The notes beneath the pieces are model-generated. The model was given only the letters and a program-made list of their open reading frames with translations. It searched no databases and had not been told where the DNA came from. Below are positions 1 through 8,091 of a DNA stretch of 62,052 bases, piece by piece; the first letter of the stretch is position 1, and every line of letters starts with the position of its first letter. Source of the stretch: an uncultured bacterium (lineage in GTDB: Bacteria > Cloacimonadota > Cloacimonadia > Cloacimonadales > Cloacimonadaceae); the NCBI GenBank assembly GCA_937960795.1, contig CALGPA010000069.1:1-62052 (forward strand), given 5' to 3'. A program made the position numbers and the translations under genes.

Positions 1-7
1 CAGCATT

Positions 8-37
8 GGGCGGCTAGAAGCCGCCCCTACACTAGTC
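8..37. repeat. short palindromic repeat, copy 1
   Basis: GGGCGGCT and AGCCGCCC form a near-perfect hairpin, followed by CCTACACTAGTC. A diverged copy lies at 201-229. The function is unknown; it is too short to code and has no T-run typical of a terminator. Confidence 0.55.
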
Positions 38-77
38 ATTCCGGAAAGTCGAACGTAGTGAGGCTTATCCGGAATCC
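33..77. repeat. ATTCCGGA/TCCGGAAT inverted element, copy 1
   Basis: Eight-base arms (38-45 and 68-75) enclose about 22 bases rich in TCG. On the opposite strand the order GATTCCGGAT...TTCCGGAATGACTA matches an element at 57387-57431, so this is a small dispersed intergenic family rather than a lone hairpin. Confidence 0.5.
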
Positions 78-200
78 ATAGTCTGTCCACGATTTGCACT
101 ATTCAACACGAATTGGTTTAGATGGTAGAGAAGCATATCCTAGCTTCCTGCCCGGCTCGGCGGACGCCTCCCCCCGGGACAAGATGTCGCGTCTACTATA

Positions 201-229
201 GGCGGCTACAAGCCACCTCTACATTAGTC
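201..229. repeat. short palindromic repeat, copy 2
   Basis: Second, slightly diverged copy of the 8-37 element in the same orientation: GGCGGCTACAAGCCACC, then TCTACATTAGTC. Substitutions have weakened the hairpin, which suggests decay of a once mobile or amplified unit. Confidence 0.5.
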
Positions 230-387
230 TTATCAATGTGGAAGCGAGATCTTGTCACTTTATATCCACCCTGACGCCAGCCCAAATCCGGCGAGGTCAA
301 GGCAAGCTATCCGGATGCCATCTTTTCGAGACATTCGGGATATGTGGCATAAAGTCAACAAGATCAAAGATAAAGCGGCGATTTTTC

Positions 388-415
388 TTGACAGAATATC
401 TAAGTGATGCACAAT
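388..415 (+). promoter_or_regulatory. possible sigma70-type promoter
   Basis: TTGACA at 388-393 is followed after 16 bases by a weak -10 candidate, CACAAT (410-415). Transcription from here would begin downstream of the ATG at 404, which supports the ATG at 434 as the real start of the next gene. The -10 match is poor. Confidence 0.35.
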
Positions 416-433
416 AGCCTCAAAGAGGATAAT

Positions 434-1153
434 ATGACTAAGAGAATATTGTTGATGACCCTATTTGCAAGCCTTTCTATCTTGGCTTTGGGTCTATCCA
501 TATATGACATTCAATACACCAGCTTCCCCGGAAGTGACAATACCTATCCCTCGCCGTATGCCGGCAAGAGGGTCAGCACCGAAGGCATCGTCACCGCCAT
601 CGATTACAAGGCCGGCGGCTACTTCATTTCAGAAGCCGTTGCCGGGCCCTATTCCGGGCTTTTGATCATTGACCGCTCTTCCCAGGTTCGGGTAGGCGAT
701 CGCGTCCTTGTTAGCGGCACTGTACGTGAGACATTTGGGATGACCACTCTACAGGACATAAGTTCCACTGAGATTTTGGAGCGCAATCATCCTCTGCCTC
801 ATCCGGTGATCCTCACCACTGCTCAGCTTACTCGCGCCATGGAAGCAGAAGCTTATGAAGGCGTCTATGCCAGGATTCTCTCTGTGAGCAGTAGCAGCCG
901 AAAGACAAATTCCAATCGTCTGCAAGTTAGCGACGGCACCGGTCTATGCAGTGTGAGCTTGGGTAGCTTTGCCTCATCAAGAAGTAGCAGTTCCCGGAAG
1001 CTCGGTAGCCAGTTCAGCTCCATCACCGGTATTGTCACATACAGCTTTGGAGAATTCTCGCTAAATCCCATTACAGACACAGATATTGTAGTAAACCAGC
1101 CGGTATCAATCCAAAACCGCAGCTGGGGAAGAATCAAATCCATCTATAAGTAA
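434..1153 (+). CDS. exported OB-fold (YhcR-like) protein
   Basis: A 239-residue protein of unknown role. The ATG at 434 is preferred over the in-frame ATG at 404 because AGAGG lies at a proper distance before it and a clean signal peptide (about residues 1-20) then begins the protein. After the signal comes YDIQYT and a domain with the pattern GIVTAI...YFISEA..GPYSGL...VGDRVLVSGTV, typical of the YhcR-type OB fold found in extracellular nucleases and surface proteins. No nuclease or sorting domain follows. The protein at 12095 is a longer paralogue with the same opening. Export is supported by sequence; ligand and function are not known. Confidence 0.7.
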   Translation: MTKRILLMTLFASLSILALGLSIYDIQYTSFPGSDNTYPSPYAGKRVSTEGIVTAIDYKAGGYFISEAVAGPYSGLLIIDRSSQVRVGDRVLVSGTVRETFGMTTLQDISSTEILERNHPLPHPVILTTAQLTRAMEAEAYEGVYARILSVSSSSRKTNSNRLQVSDGTGLCSVSLGSFASSRSSSSRKLGSQFSSITGIVTYSFGEFSLNPITDTDIVVNQPVSIQNRSWGRIKSIYK

Positions 1154-1165
1154 ACGAGGTTCATA

Positions 1166-1633
1166 ATGAAAAAGTTTTTTAAAACTCTCTTTCTCATCGG
1201 CGGCAGCGCAGCCGCAGCCCACTTTGGCTTGAAGGCATACCGTAGAATCAATGGCATTGTAAAACTTTCGAAATCCCTTCCCGAGTTTCTTTCAAACGTA
1301 TATGGAGAGTTTCCCAAGCTGGATATCAATCAAAGCTTTAGCCTGCTTTCCATAAAGATTGGCTTCTCCCAAGAGGTCCTTGACAAACATGATGATATCG
1401 AAAACACAGTCCGGGAATACATTGATGATTTCTATCCTGAGATTGCCAAGTGCTCGATCGACATCGATCTGCACATCAAAGGCGAAGATGAAGGCGAGGA
1501 TGAGCTTGGTGAGATCGTCGAAGATGCTCAGGAAAAAGCAGAAGAGATCATGGACAAAGCCGAGAAGGTGATTGACAAGGCAGAAGACAAGATCAAAGAA
1601 GCCAAAGATAAGGCAGAGGATATCCTCAAATAA
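1166..1633 (+). CDS. small membrane-anchored, Lys/Glu-rich helical protein
   Basis: 155 residues, starting 12 bases after the previous stop with GAGG before the ATG. Residues about 5-22 form one hydrophobic, Gly/Ala-rich segment, so the protein is probably anchored at its N-terminus. The middle is unremarkable. The last 45 residues are an uninterrupted charged helix built on repeats of the KAE(D/E) type with heptad-like spacing, resembling YtxH or LEA-like proteins. I do not recognise a family with certainty. A strong terminator follows at once, so this gene and the OB-fold gene probably form a two-gene transcript. A role in envelope or stress protection is only a guess. Confidence 0.65.
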   Translation: MKKFFKTLFLIGGSAAAAHFGLKAYRRINGIVKLSKSLPEFLSNVYGEFPKLDINQSFSLLSIKIGFSQEVLDKHDDIENTVREYIDDFYPEIAKCSIDIDLHIKGEDEGEDELGEIVEDAQEKAEEIMDKAEKVIDKAEDKIKEAKDKAEDILK

Positions 1634-1656
1634 TCCTTAGCTTATGTGTATTATAT

Positions 1657-1679
1657 AGGTGGAGTTTTATGCTCCACCT
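1657..1679 (+). terminator. intrinsic terminator
   Basis: Perfect 8-bp stem AGGTGGAG/CTCCACCT with a 7-base loop, followed by TTTTCTTTT. It closes the first two-gene unit just after the stop at 1633. Confidence 0.9.
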
Positions 1680-1761
1680 TTTCTTTTGCCTTGGTTTTTT
1701 ATGGCGCAACACCCACAATCCAAGTATACTTTCTATAAAAAGATAAAAAAAGGGGATAGCC

Positions 1762-2157
1762 ATGAAAGTAGTACACTATGAAAATGTAAAACTCGAAGAT
1801 GTGAGCGTTGAAGGAGCAAAAGGAGCTAAGATCCGCTGGCTGATCAGCCAAAAAGACGGAGCTCCAAACTTTGCGATGAGGATGTTTGAAGTCGAGCCCG
1901 GCGGACACACTCCCTATCATCAGCATGAGTGGGAGCACGAGCTCTATTGCCTATATGGCAAGGGCGCATTGGTCACTGAACGCGGCGAGATACCTTTTGC
2001 TGAAAATGACATAATGTATGTAGATCCCGGCATGATGCACGCTTTCAAGAATGTCGGCGAAGAAAGCCTGAGATTTCTCTGCTTGGTGCCACATGAACAA
2101 CCGGCTACCAAGAAAACCATCAATCCATTTGCTGATGAAGAAGCAAACGACTGCTAG
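1762..2157 (+). CDS. cupin-domain protein
   Basis: 131 residues, a single small cupin barrel. Motif 1 is seen as PGGHTPYHQHEWEHELYCL (two His in HQH, a further His and a Glu, the usual metal ligands) and motif 2 as PGMMHAFKN, with the ligand His before AF. Many such stand-alone cupins bind a divalent metal; substrates vary widely and cannot be read from the sequence. It begins after AAAAGGGGATAGCC and ends 8 bases before the M42 peptidase, so the two are probably co-transcribed. Possible roles include isomerase, dioxygenase or regulator. Confidence 0.85.
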   Translation: MKVVHYENVKLEDVSVEGAKGAKIRWLISQKDGAPNFAMRMFEVEPGGHTPYHQHEWEHELYCLYGKGALVTERGEIPFAENDIMYVDPGMMHAFKNVGEESLRFLCLVPHEQPATKKTINPFADEEANDC

Positions 2158-2165
2158 GCATAATC

Positions 2166-3224
2166 ATGAACAAGACAAATAAAGAATATCTCTACAAACT
2201 CCTGAAAGTAGCAAGTCCATCCGGATTTGAAAGTGAAGCACAGAAGATTAGCAGGGAATATCTCAAGGGAACCTGCGATGATATTTCCAGCGATATAAAT
2301 GGTAATCTCATAGCCTTCAAGCGCGGCAAAGGTGAGCGTAAGATCATGATCATCGGTCATGCTGATGAGATCGGCTTTATGATCCATCACGTCGATGATA
2401 GTGGCTATCTTTATGTGAAACCCCTCGGCGGATTTGACGTAAATCTGCTTCCGGGCTTGAGGCTGGATATCAATCACGATGGCAAAGTCGTGCGCGGCAT
2501 CATCGGCAAAAATGCGCCGCACATGTCGCGCGGGGATGATTCCGCTCAAAAGCTGAAAATGGAAGATATCTGGATCGACATCGGCGCCAAAGACAAAGAA
2601 GACGCTCTTACAAAAGTGTCCATTGGTGATACAGTGACCTTCTATGGTATGGTCGAAGAGCTCGGGAATGACAATATCGTCAGCAAAGCCACTGACAACA
2701 AGGTGGGAGTATATATCGCGGCAGCCGTGATGAAAGCCCTCGCCAAAACTGAGATCCAAGCAAATTACTTTGCTGTGGCATCTGTCGGAGAGGAGACCAC
2801 CATGAAAGGCGCTGCTACCAGCAGCTATAAGATCAGGCCTGATATCGCAATCGCGGTGGATGTGACCTTCACGTCCGATGTTCCCGGTGCGGATAAGAGG
2901 AAATTTTCGGATGTGCGTTTGGGAGCAGGACCCACTTTGGCCTTGGGGCCACTAGTGCATCCAAAGGTAAACCAAAGACTGCAGGAGCTCGCCAAGAAAC
3001 ACAAGATCCCGCTACAGATCGAGATCTCACCTCGGGGAACAGGCACAGATGCCGACGCGATTCACGCCAAAAGAGCGGGAGTAGCCACAGCAGTGCTCAG
3101 CATCCCAAACCGCTATATGCATTCACCAAATGAGATTGTAAACTTGGCGGATCTGGACAACGCTGTCAAGCTGCTAACAGAGTTTGTAAAAAGCATCGAC
3201 GACAAATTTGATCTCAGTCGATAG
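2166..3224 (+). CDS. M42 family metallo-aminopeptidase
   Basis: 352 residues, the normal family length. Dinuclear-metal ligands are visible in order: GHADEIGF (His), KATDNKVG (bridging Asp), SVGEET (catalytic and ligand Glu), AVDVTF (Asp) and RYMHSPNE (His). The TGTDADAIH stretch is also characteristic. M42 enzymes are cytosolic, self-compartmentalising dodecamers that trim peptides from the N-terminus (the family is often mis-annotated as endoglucanase or FrvX). No signal peptide is present. In an amino-acid fermenter it would supply free amino acids. A strong hairpin at 3351-3383 probably ends the cupin-peptidase transcript. Confidence 0.93.
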   Translation: MNKTNKEYLYKLLKVASPSGFESEAQKISREYLKGTCDDISSDINGNLIAFKRGKGERKIMIIGHADEIGFMIHHVDDSGYLYVKPLGGFDVNLLPGLRLDINHDGKVVRGIIGKNAPHMSRGDDSAQKLKMEDIWIDIGAKDKEDALTKVSIGDTVTFYGMVEELGNDNIVSKATDNKVGVYIAAAVMKALAKTEIQANYFAVASVGEETTMKGAATSSYKIRPDIAIAVDVTFTSDVPGADKRKFSDVRLGAGPTLALGPLVHPKVNQRLQELAKKHKIPLQIEISPRGTGTDADAIHAKRAGVATAVLSIPNRYMHSPNEIVNLADLDNAVKLLTEFVKSIDDKFDLSR

Positions 3225-3350
3225 ATAGTACAAAGCCTATTCTCGTTCTCTGGCTGCACTGCCCCACGGGAGCCACTCGGACGCTTCCTGAGCCCGACTC
3301 AGCAGGCTTCCGGGTGAGTCTCAAGAGGGAGCTTTGCAGCGAGCTTGTAA

Positions 3351-3383
3351 AGCAGGGATGACTTTCTGATAAGCATCCCTGCT
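3351..3383. terminator. bidirectional intrinsic terminator
   Basis: Perfect 10-bp stem AGCAGGGATG/CATCCCTGCT with a 13-base loop. TTTTTA follows on the plus strand and TTTA on the minus strand. It lies between the convergent M42 peptidase and lipoprotein genes and can serve both. Confidence 0.85.
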
Positions 3384-3392
3384 TTTTATCAA

Positions 3393-4181
3393 TTAGTCTC
3401 TGGCGTCGAGCTTGATCTCACTTCTGATGATCCGATCCAGAAGATCCGATTGCCGCCTTTCTTTCCCATATATGCTGACAGGGTAGTAATGATCTCGATT
3501 TGTAAAGATGATCAATCCACCATCCCTATACTCATAGTTGAAGGCATGGACGTTAACCCAGATAGTCTGAATAAAACCGAGACTTTCCCAAAAGCTCTTC
3601 CTGATGCTGTGTTCGCGCGCTGAGACTGCGAGATTCTTATAATAACGCCGACTGGATTGAACAGATTGTGCGCTGGAGCGAAAATCCGCTTCAAACTCCA
3701 GCATGTCGGGGTTTTGATCAAGCTCCCAGTTTTGATTCAGATCTGCATTTTGATCAAAATCACTGATCAGAATGAGATCAAGATCAGGCATCTGCAGGCT
3801 GCCGACTATGCTCTTGGACGCAAAATCCAGTCGGTAGTCATATGAGACTCCGACATCTGTCTCAAGGCTTGAGTGCGGGAAATCGAAGGAATAGATATAG
3901 TGTGTTGAGCTTTGATTGTCATAAAAAGACCAGCTATCTATAGGGATCTCTACATCATCTAAATACAAAGCTTCCAATGGGAACATTGACACTACACGAA
4001 TACGTGGATCAGTGAGTCGGGAGCCCATGTAATCCTCTATCTCAAACAATAGATAGAAGTCTTCCACCGGGTTTACTATGATCTCAAGCTCAGTTGGAAC
4101 CGTCTTGCTGCTGTCACTATCGCAAGAAAAAAGCATAAACATCATCACAAGAAAGATTGCCGGAATCATGATCTTCTTCAT
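3393..4181 (-). CDS. lipoprotein, second of a tandem paralogous pair
   Basis: 262 residues. The N-terminus is a lipoprotein signal (hydrophobic FLVMMFMLFSC; Cys about residue 20). It shares with the upstream protein (4178-4981) the motifs NPVEDFYLL, PLEALYLD, a Tyr-rich middle, a DYRLDFASKSI segment and a similar C-terminal layout, so the two arose by tandem duplication. The start codon overlaps the upstream stop by 4 bases, implying translational coupling. No known domain is recognised. It is probably attached to a membrane facing the periplasm or outside. Confidence 0.7.
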   Translation of the reverse strand: MKKIMIPAIFLVMMFMLFSCDSDSSKTVPTELEIIVNPVEDFYLLFEIEDYMGSRLTDPRIRVVSMFPLEALYLDDVEIPIDSWSFYDNQSSTHYIYSFDFPHSSLETDVGVSYDYRLDFASKSIVGSLQMPDLDLILISDFDQNADLNQNWELDQNPDMLEFEADFRSSAQSVQSSRRYYKNLAVSAREHSIRKSFWESLGFIQTIWVNVHAFNYEYRDGGLIIFTNRDHYYPVSIYGKERRQSDLLDRIIRSEIKLDARD

Positions 4182-4981
4182 CTTAACAACTCCTTGGACT
4201 CTTTGATCCTTTCACAGAGTCTGAGTCCCCGAGCAATTCGGGCTTGATCATTGTAGATGGTCCTATCTTGCATCACCCTTTGATTTTGATAACTATGGTA
4301 ATCATAATAACCGGTGAAGCCCACAAATCCTTTGTCGTCATAGGCATAGTTGGTGGCGCTTAATGAAAACTCTGAGATCCATATATCATCCAGTAAAGCC
4401 CATACACTATGTGGAATTCTATTGTCCCGCACCGTAGCATCAATTTCTTTATTGGTGGAGATCTCATTATTATCCCTAGCACAGAAGTAGCTTGAGATGC
4501 TTTGGATATCCGGGTCTTCCGTCAGAGCCCACTCAATTTCCCAGTCGCTATCTTCATCAAACTCGGAGTGTGAGACAAGATGTTGCGAAGGGAACAACAC
4601 GCTTCCGGATATGCTTTTGTTTGAGAATTCGATCATATAGTCGACACTAGTATCAAAATGCTCTGTCTGAAAAAACTCCGAGCCTGTATCTAAGAAGCCG
4701 TGAGTATAGTATCCTGTGCGTCCATCATAGCTCATTCGTCTAATTGGGATGCTTTCTCCATTAAGCTTTAGGCTCTCTAGCGGATTCTTTGACAATAAAT
4801 CCACATAAGTATCCCAATTGCCATTATCGTCTGAGTAAGCTTGAACGAAGAGATAAAAGTCTTCCACGGGGTTTAAATATACATCAACTGCTGAAGGGTA
4901 GCCCATCTTATCGCTATCACCACATGAGCATAGGCTCACTAGAATGATAAATACAAAACATAAATACACGAGTTTGCTCAT
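4178..4981 (-). CDS. lipoprotein, first of a tandem paralogous pair
   Basis: 267 residues with a lipoprotein signal ending in VSLCSC, followed by GDSDK. The shared core with its downstream neighbour includes NPVEDFYLF, NPLESLKLNG, the SIPI/EIPI step, a VDYMIEFSNKSISGS strand and a DPDIQ/NPDM element. This pattern looks like an extracellular beta-sandwich. The gene starts 23 bases after gldA on the same strand with AAGGAG before the ATG, so all three genes are probably one transcript. Function unknown; coupling to gldA may be positional only. Confidence 0.7.
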   Translation of the reverse strand: MSKLVYLCFVFIILVSLCSCGDSDKMGYPSAVDVYLNPVEDFYLFVQAYSDDNGNWDTYVDLLSKNPLESLKLNGESIPIRRMSYDGRTGYYTHGFLDTGSEFFQTEHFDTSVDYMIEFSNKSISGSVLFPSQHLVSHSEFDEDSDWEIEWALTEDPDIQSISSYFCARDNNEISTNKEIDATVRDNRIPHSVWALLDDIWISEFSLSATNYAYDDKGFVGFTGYYDYHSYQNQRVMQDRTIYNDQARIARGLRLCERIKESKELLR

Positions 4982-5004
4982 ATATGTCTCCTTTGTAGGT
5001 TTAA

Positions 5005-6090
5005 CTACTTGCGATCCCTGCCCATTGCATCTGCCATGAGGATCGCGCTATAGATCATGTCGGATGAGATCTCGCCCGGTTCATGGTGGATTGAACTGCC
5101 GGGGATAACGGTCTTATCGGCAATAAGTCTGATTTTGTGGTGCAGATCATCCTTGATGCCCAGATCCGCCAATGTACAAGGCAGACCGATCTTCTCACAA
5201 AAGCTGTAGACTTCTTCCATCTCATTTTGAGCTGCTGCATTTAGATGAAGAGTGGCCAGCACTCCGAAAGCGACCTTCTCTCCATGAAAATAGCCGTGCG
5301 TGTCGTCAACAGCTGTTAGGCCATTGTGGATCGCATGAGCTCCGGCTATCCCGCTGCTCTCGAAGCCAATCCCACTCAACAGGATGTTGGCTTCGGTGAT
5401 CTTGGAAAAAGCAGGGGTGATCGCTCCCTGAAGATTGGCAAGCTTGGCTTGATATCCATATTCCAGCAATATATCATAGCACAATTTCGCTATACCGAGA
5501 CCGGTGATGGTGCTGAGCCCACCACACTCATTTGGGGATCCGCTTTGTTGACAGGATCTTGCCTCAAACCACGTGGCAAGAGCATCTCCCATCCCCGAGA
5601 TCAAGAACCTGACCGGGCTTTGGACGATGATGTCCAGATCCACCAATACAGCGGCGGGGCTTCTCTTTTGATAGTGCACGGCTTCGAAGACCCCGGACTC
5701 TGTGTAGGTAACGGCACAGCCGCTACATGGCGCATCGGTGGAAGCGATGGTCGGCACCACGATCACCGGCAGATTCGCTCTGTCTGCAGAGATCTTGGCC
5801 GTGTCGATTGTCTTGCCTCCTCCCATGCCGATTATGAGGTCCGCCTTGGTTTGGCTGAGCTGTATTGCGATCCGGCTAAGCTCAGTCTCGCTGCACTCCC
5901 CGCCAAACACTTCAACCACACAGACATCATTCAAGTCTTCGCCGACGTGGCGGGACAAGACCTTTTTCACGACCGTCGGTGACGCCAAAAGCAACGCCTT
6001 GCTGCCATATCTTGAGATAAGCTGCACAAGCTCTCGCAGTGTGCCGGTTCCTTGAATGTAGCTTCCCGGAAATATCGCTTTCTGGATCAT
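5005..6090 (-). CDS. gldA: glycerol dehydrogenase-type iron/zinc alcohol dehydrogenase
   Basis: 361 residues, the usual length for GldA. The NAD-binding GMGGGKTIDTAK motif sits near residue 95. Metal-site residues expected in the family appear as Asp in GMGDALATWFEAR, His in GAHAIHNGL and His in HGYFHGEK. GldA oxidises glycerol to dihydroxyacetone with NAD+; relatives act on other short diols, so substrate assignment is tentative. No dihydroxyacetone kinase is adjacent. It heads the minus-strand unit containing the two lipoproteins. Confidence 0.85.
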   Translation of the reverse strand: MIQKAIFPGSYIQGTGTLRELVQLISRYGSKALLLASPTVVKKVLSRHVGEDLNDVCVVEVFGGECSETELSRIAIQLSQTKADLIIGMGGGKTIDTAKISADRANLPVIVVPTIASTDAPCSGCAVTYTESGVFEAVHYQKRSPAAVLVDLDIIVQSPVRFLISGMGDALATWFEARSCQQSGSPNECGGLSTITGLGIAKLCYDILLEYGYQAKLANLQGAITPAFSKITEANILLSGIGFESSGIAGAHAIHNGLTAVDDTHGYFHGEKVAFGVLATLHLNAAAQNEMEEVYSFCEKIGLPCTLADLGIKDDLHHKIRLIADKTVIPGSSIHHEPGEISSDMIYSAILMADAMGRDRK

Positions 6091-6486
6091 AAATCACCTC
6101 AATGAGTTCTTTGTATCAGCATTCTAGAAGCAAGATCCCTTATGCCATCAAGGAGACCCATTTGCTTCTACTACTATGAGGCAACCATAGATTACTAGGC
6201 TCAGTTTGGTCAAGCTTTTTATTGCCTAAAGCTGCCGGCCTGATTCATAGCTTGTGTCTTTATGTTGACATTCGCCGACAGTTGATTGATGACCCCTTTT
6301 TTTGCAGGCCTTCTATGCAGATCTTAAGAAATTTGCTTGACGAATTGGCATAAGTATTTGTTCTTGCAAAGAACAAGCTTTAGGCTGATCATAGCTTGAC
6401 AGAGCATGATCTATATCATTGATTGGCTTAGCTGTATGGCTTGTTTTGACATGTGTATACAAAATAGAAGAATAAAGGAGAAAAGA
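6091..6486. other. divergent gldA/iorA control region
   Basis: Nearly 400 bases between the divergent gldA and iorA genes. It holds a perfect inverted repeat at 6358-6376 (annotated separately), a TTGACG at 6337-6342 and a TTGACA near 6400, but I could not place a convincing -10 box. The frame from the ATG at 6406 is open, yet its first 27 codons look non-coding. Confidence 0.5.
6358..6376. promoter_or_regulatory. perfect inverted repeat, possible operator for iorAB
   Basis: Arms TTGTTCTT and AAGAACAA are separated by GCA, about 110 bases before the iorA start. It resembles a Rex-type redox operator (TTGT...ACAA ends) but differs inside, so regulator identity is unknown. It could also fold in RNA, but no T-run follows. 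Confidence 0.4.
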
Positions 6487-8091
6487 GTGGAAAAAATGAT
6501 GCTATTGGGCGATGAAGCCCTCGCGCAAGGAGCTCTGGATGCCGGAATATCAGGCTTTTATGGCTATCCCGGAACTCCATCCACCGAGATCATTGAATAC
6601 GTTCAAAGATCAAAACAAGCAATCGAGGACAATATCCACAGGACTTGGTCTTCAAACGAAAAGACAGCCATGGAAACTGCCTTGGGTATGAGCTATACCG
6701 GACGCAGGACTATGGTCACGATGAAGCATGTCGGCCTTAATGTCGCTGCCGATCCCTTCATGAATTCAGCAATGACTGGATCCCACGGTGGACTACTGAT
6801 TGCAGTGGCAGACGATCCTTCCATGCATTCATCCCAAAATGAGCAAGACTCTCGCTTTTTTGGACACTTTGCAATGATCCCCATCTTGGAGCCGTCCAAC
6901 CAACAAGAATGCTATGACATGGCGTTTTATGGCTTTGAGATCTCAGAGAAGTTTCACACTCCTGTGATGATCCGTCTCACCACCCGCTTATCCCACTCCC
7001 GTAGCGGTGTCCAGAGAAGATCACGCATCTCTCAAAACGAGCTAAGTAAGCCCGAAGATATCTTCCAGTTTATGCTTCTGCCTGCAGTTGCCCGCAAGAA
7101 GTATAAGAACCTGATCAAGATGCAAAAAGACTTTATGGCAGATTCCGCAAACAGCCCATTTAACAGCTTCACCATGGATGCCAAAGACTATAGCAAGGGC
7201 ATTATCGCCACCGGCTTGGCATACAACTATCTGCGTGAAGCCTTTGGCAAGGATCCCATCCCCTATCCCGTCCTGAAGATCTGCCAATATCCGGCACCTA
7301 TGGATGAGATTCGTCAGCTTTATGACAAGTGTGATGAGCTTTATATCCTCGAGGAAGGCATGCCCGTCTTGGAAGAAAAGCTTATCGGCGCAGGCTTTGC
7401 CGGAACTAAGCCCATCCATGGGAGGCTGGACGGAAGCCTCGAGCGCGATGGAGAGCTGAATCCAAACAAAGTTGCTGCTGCTTTGGGAATGCCCGTTAAA
7501 TACGGCAAAGACATTCCCGAGATCGTCACCGGACGTCCACCGGCACTATGTGTGGGCTGCCCGCATGCTGATAGCTTTATCGCCCTGAACAAGGCTGTGG
7601 AAGAATATGGAAGAGGCCATGTCTTCTCCGATATCGGCTGCTACACCCTAGGCTTTATGCCGCCCTACAATGCGATCAATTCCTGCGTGGATATGGGCGC
7701 TTCCGTCACCATGGCAAAAGGCGCTGCAGATAGCGGACTCTTCCCTGCCATCGCCGTGATCGGAGACAGCACATTTGCGCATAGCGGCATGACCGGTCTC
7801 CTGGATTGCATCTATGACAAATCAAACGTCGTGATCGTGATCTTGGACAATAGCACCACAGGCATGACAGGAGGACAGGACTACACCGCTTTCGGCAAGC
7901 TCGAAGAGATCTGCCTTGGCTTGGGAGTCGAAAAAGAACACATCCGCAGCTTCTTCCCCTTTGTGAAGAATCACGAAGAAATGACTCAGGTCTACAAGGA
8001 AGAGATTGCCTATGAAGGAGTTTCAGTGATCATCCCGCGCAGAGAATGTGTGCAAACCATGAAAAGAAGAAACAAAAAGGGGAGCAAATAA
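6487..8091 (+). CDS. iorA: indolepyruvate:ferredoxin oxidoreductase, alpha subunit (no C-terminal ferredoxin domain)
   Basis: The GTG at 6487 is chosen because AAAGGAG lies 6 bases before it, and family similarity begins right after it (MMLLGDEALAQGALDAG); this gives 534 residues. The pyrimidine domain comes first (GYPGTPSTEI, KHVGLNVAADP). The TPP/Mg2+ domain follows (CVGCPHADSF, then GDSTFAHSG...DNSTTGMTGGQ). IorAB converts indolepyruvate and related aryl 2-oxoacids to aryl-acetyl-CoA with ferredoxin as electron acceptor. In most IorA proteins two [4Fe-4S] clusters follow; here the chain stops just after VIIPRRECVQ with a basic tail, so the ferredoxin domain is absent. The start of iorB overlaps the stop by one base. 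Confidence 0.93.
   Translation: MEKMMLLGDEALAQGALDAGISGFYGYPGTPSTEIIEYVQRSKQAIEDNIHRTWSSNEKTAMETALGMSYTGRRTMVTMKHVGLNVAADPFMNSAMTGSHGGLLIAVADDPSMHSSQNEQDSRFFGHFAMIPILEPSNQQECYDMAFYGFEISEKFHTPVMIRLTTRLSHSRSGVQRRSRISQNELSKPEDIFQFMLLPAVARKKYKNLIKMQKDFMADSANSPFNSFTMDAKDYSKGIIATGLAYNYLREAFGKDPIPYPVLKICQYPAPMDEIRQLYDKCDELYILEEGMPVLEEKLIGAGFAGTKPIHGRLDGSLERDGELNPNKVAAALGMPVKYGKDIPEIVTGRPPALCVGCPHADSFIALNKAVEEYGRGHVFSDIGCYTLGFMPPYNAINSCVDMGASVTMAKGAADSGLFPAIAVIGDSTFAHSGMTGLLDCIYDKSNVVIVILDNSTTGMTGGQDYTAFGKLEEICLGLGVEKEHIRSFFPFVKNHEEMTQVYKEEIAYEGVSVIIPRRECVQTMKRRNKKGSK

Larger units (their letters stand above)
1..433. other. gene-free stretch with short repeats at the window edge
   Basis: I see no convincing gene before position 434. 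The stretch holds two copies of a short GGCGGCTA-type hairpin sequence (8-37 and 201-229), one ATTCCGGA...TCCGGAAT inverted element (33-77) and, at its end, a possible promoter for the first gene. It looks like repeat-rich intergenic DNA continuing from outside the window. Confidence 0.6.

Noticed and set aside
404..433. Upstream ATG for the first OB-fold protein
   Set aside because: The ATG at 434 has AGAGG and starts directly with the signal peptide; the possible promoter lies too close for translation from 404.
5326..5982. 218-codon plus-strand open frame inside gldA
   Set aside because: Antisense shadow of a clear gldA gene, with no ribosome site or domain.
6406..6486. 27 extra codons at the start of iorA
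   Set aside because: No family similarity; a GTG at 6487 has a good ribosome site and matches the normal IorA start.
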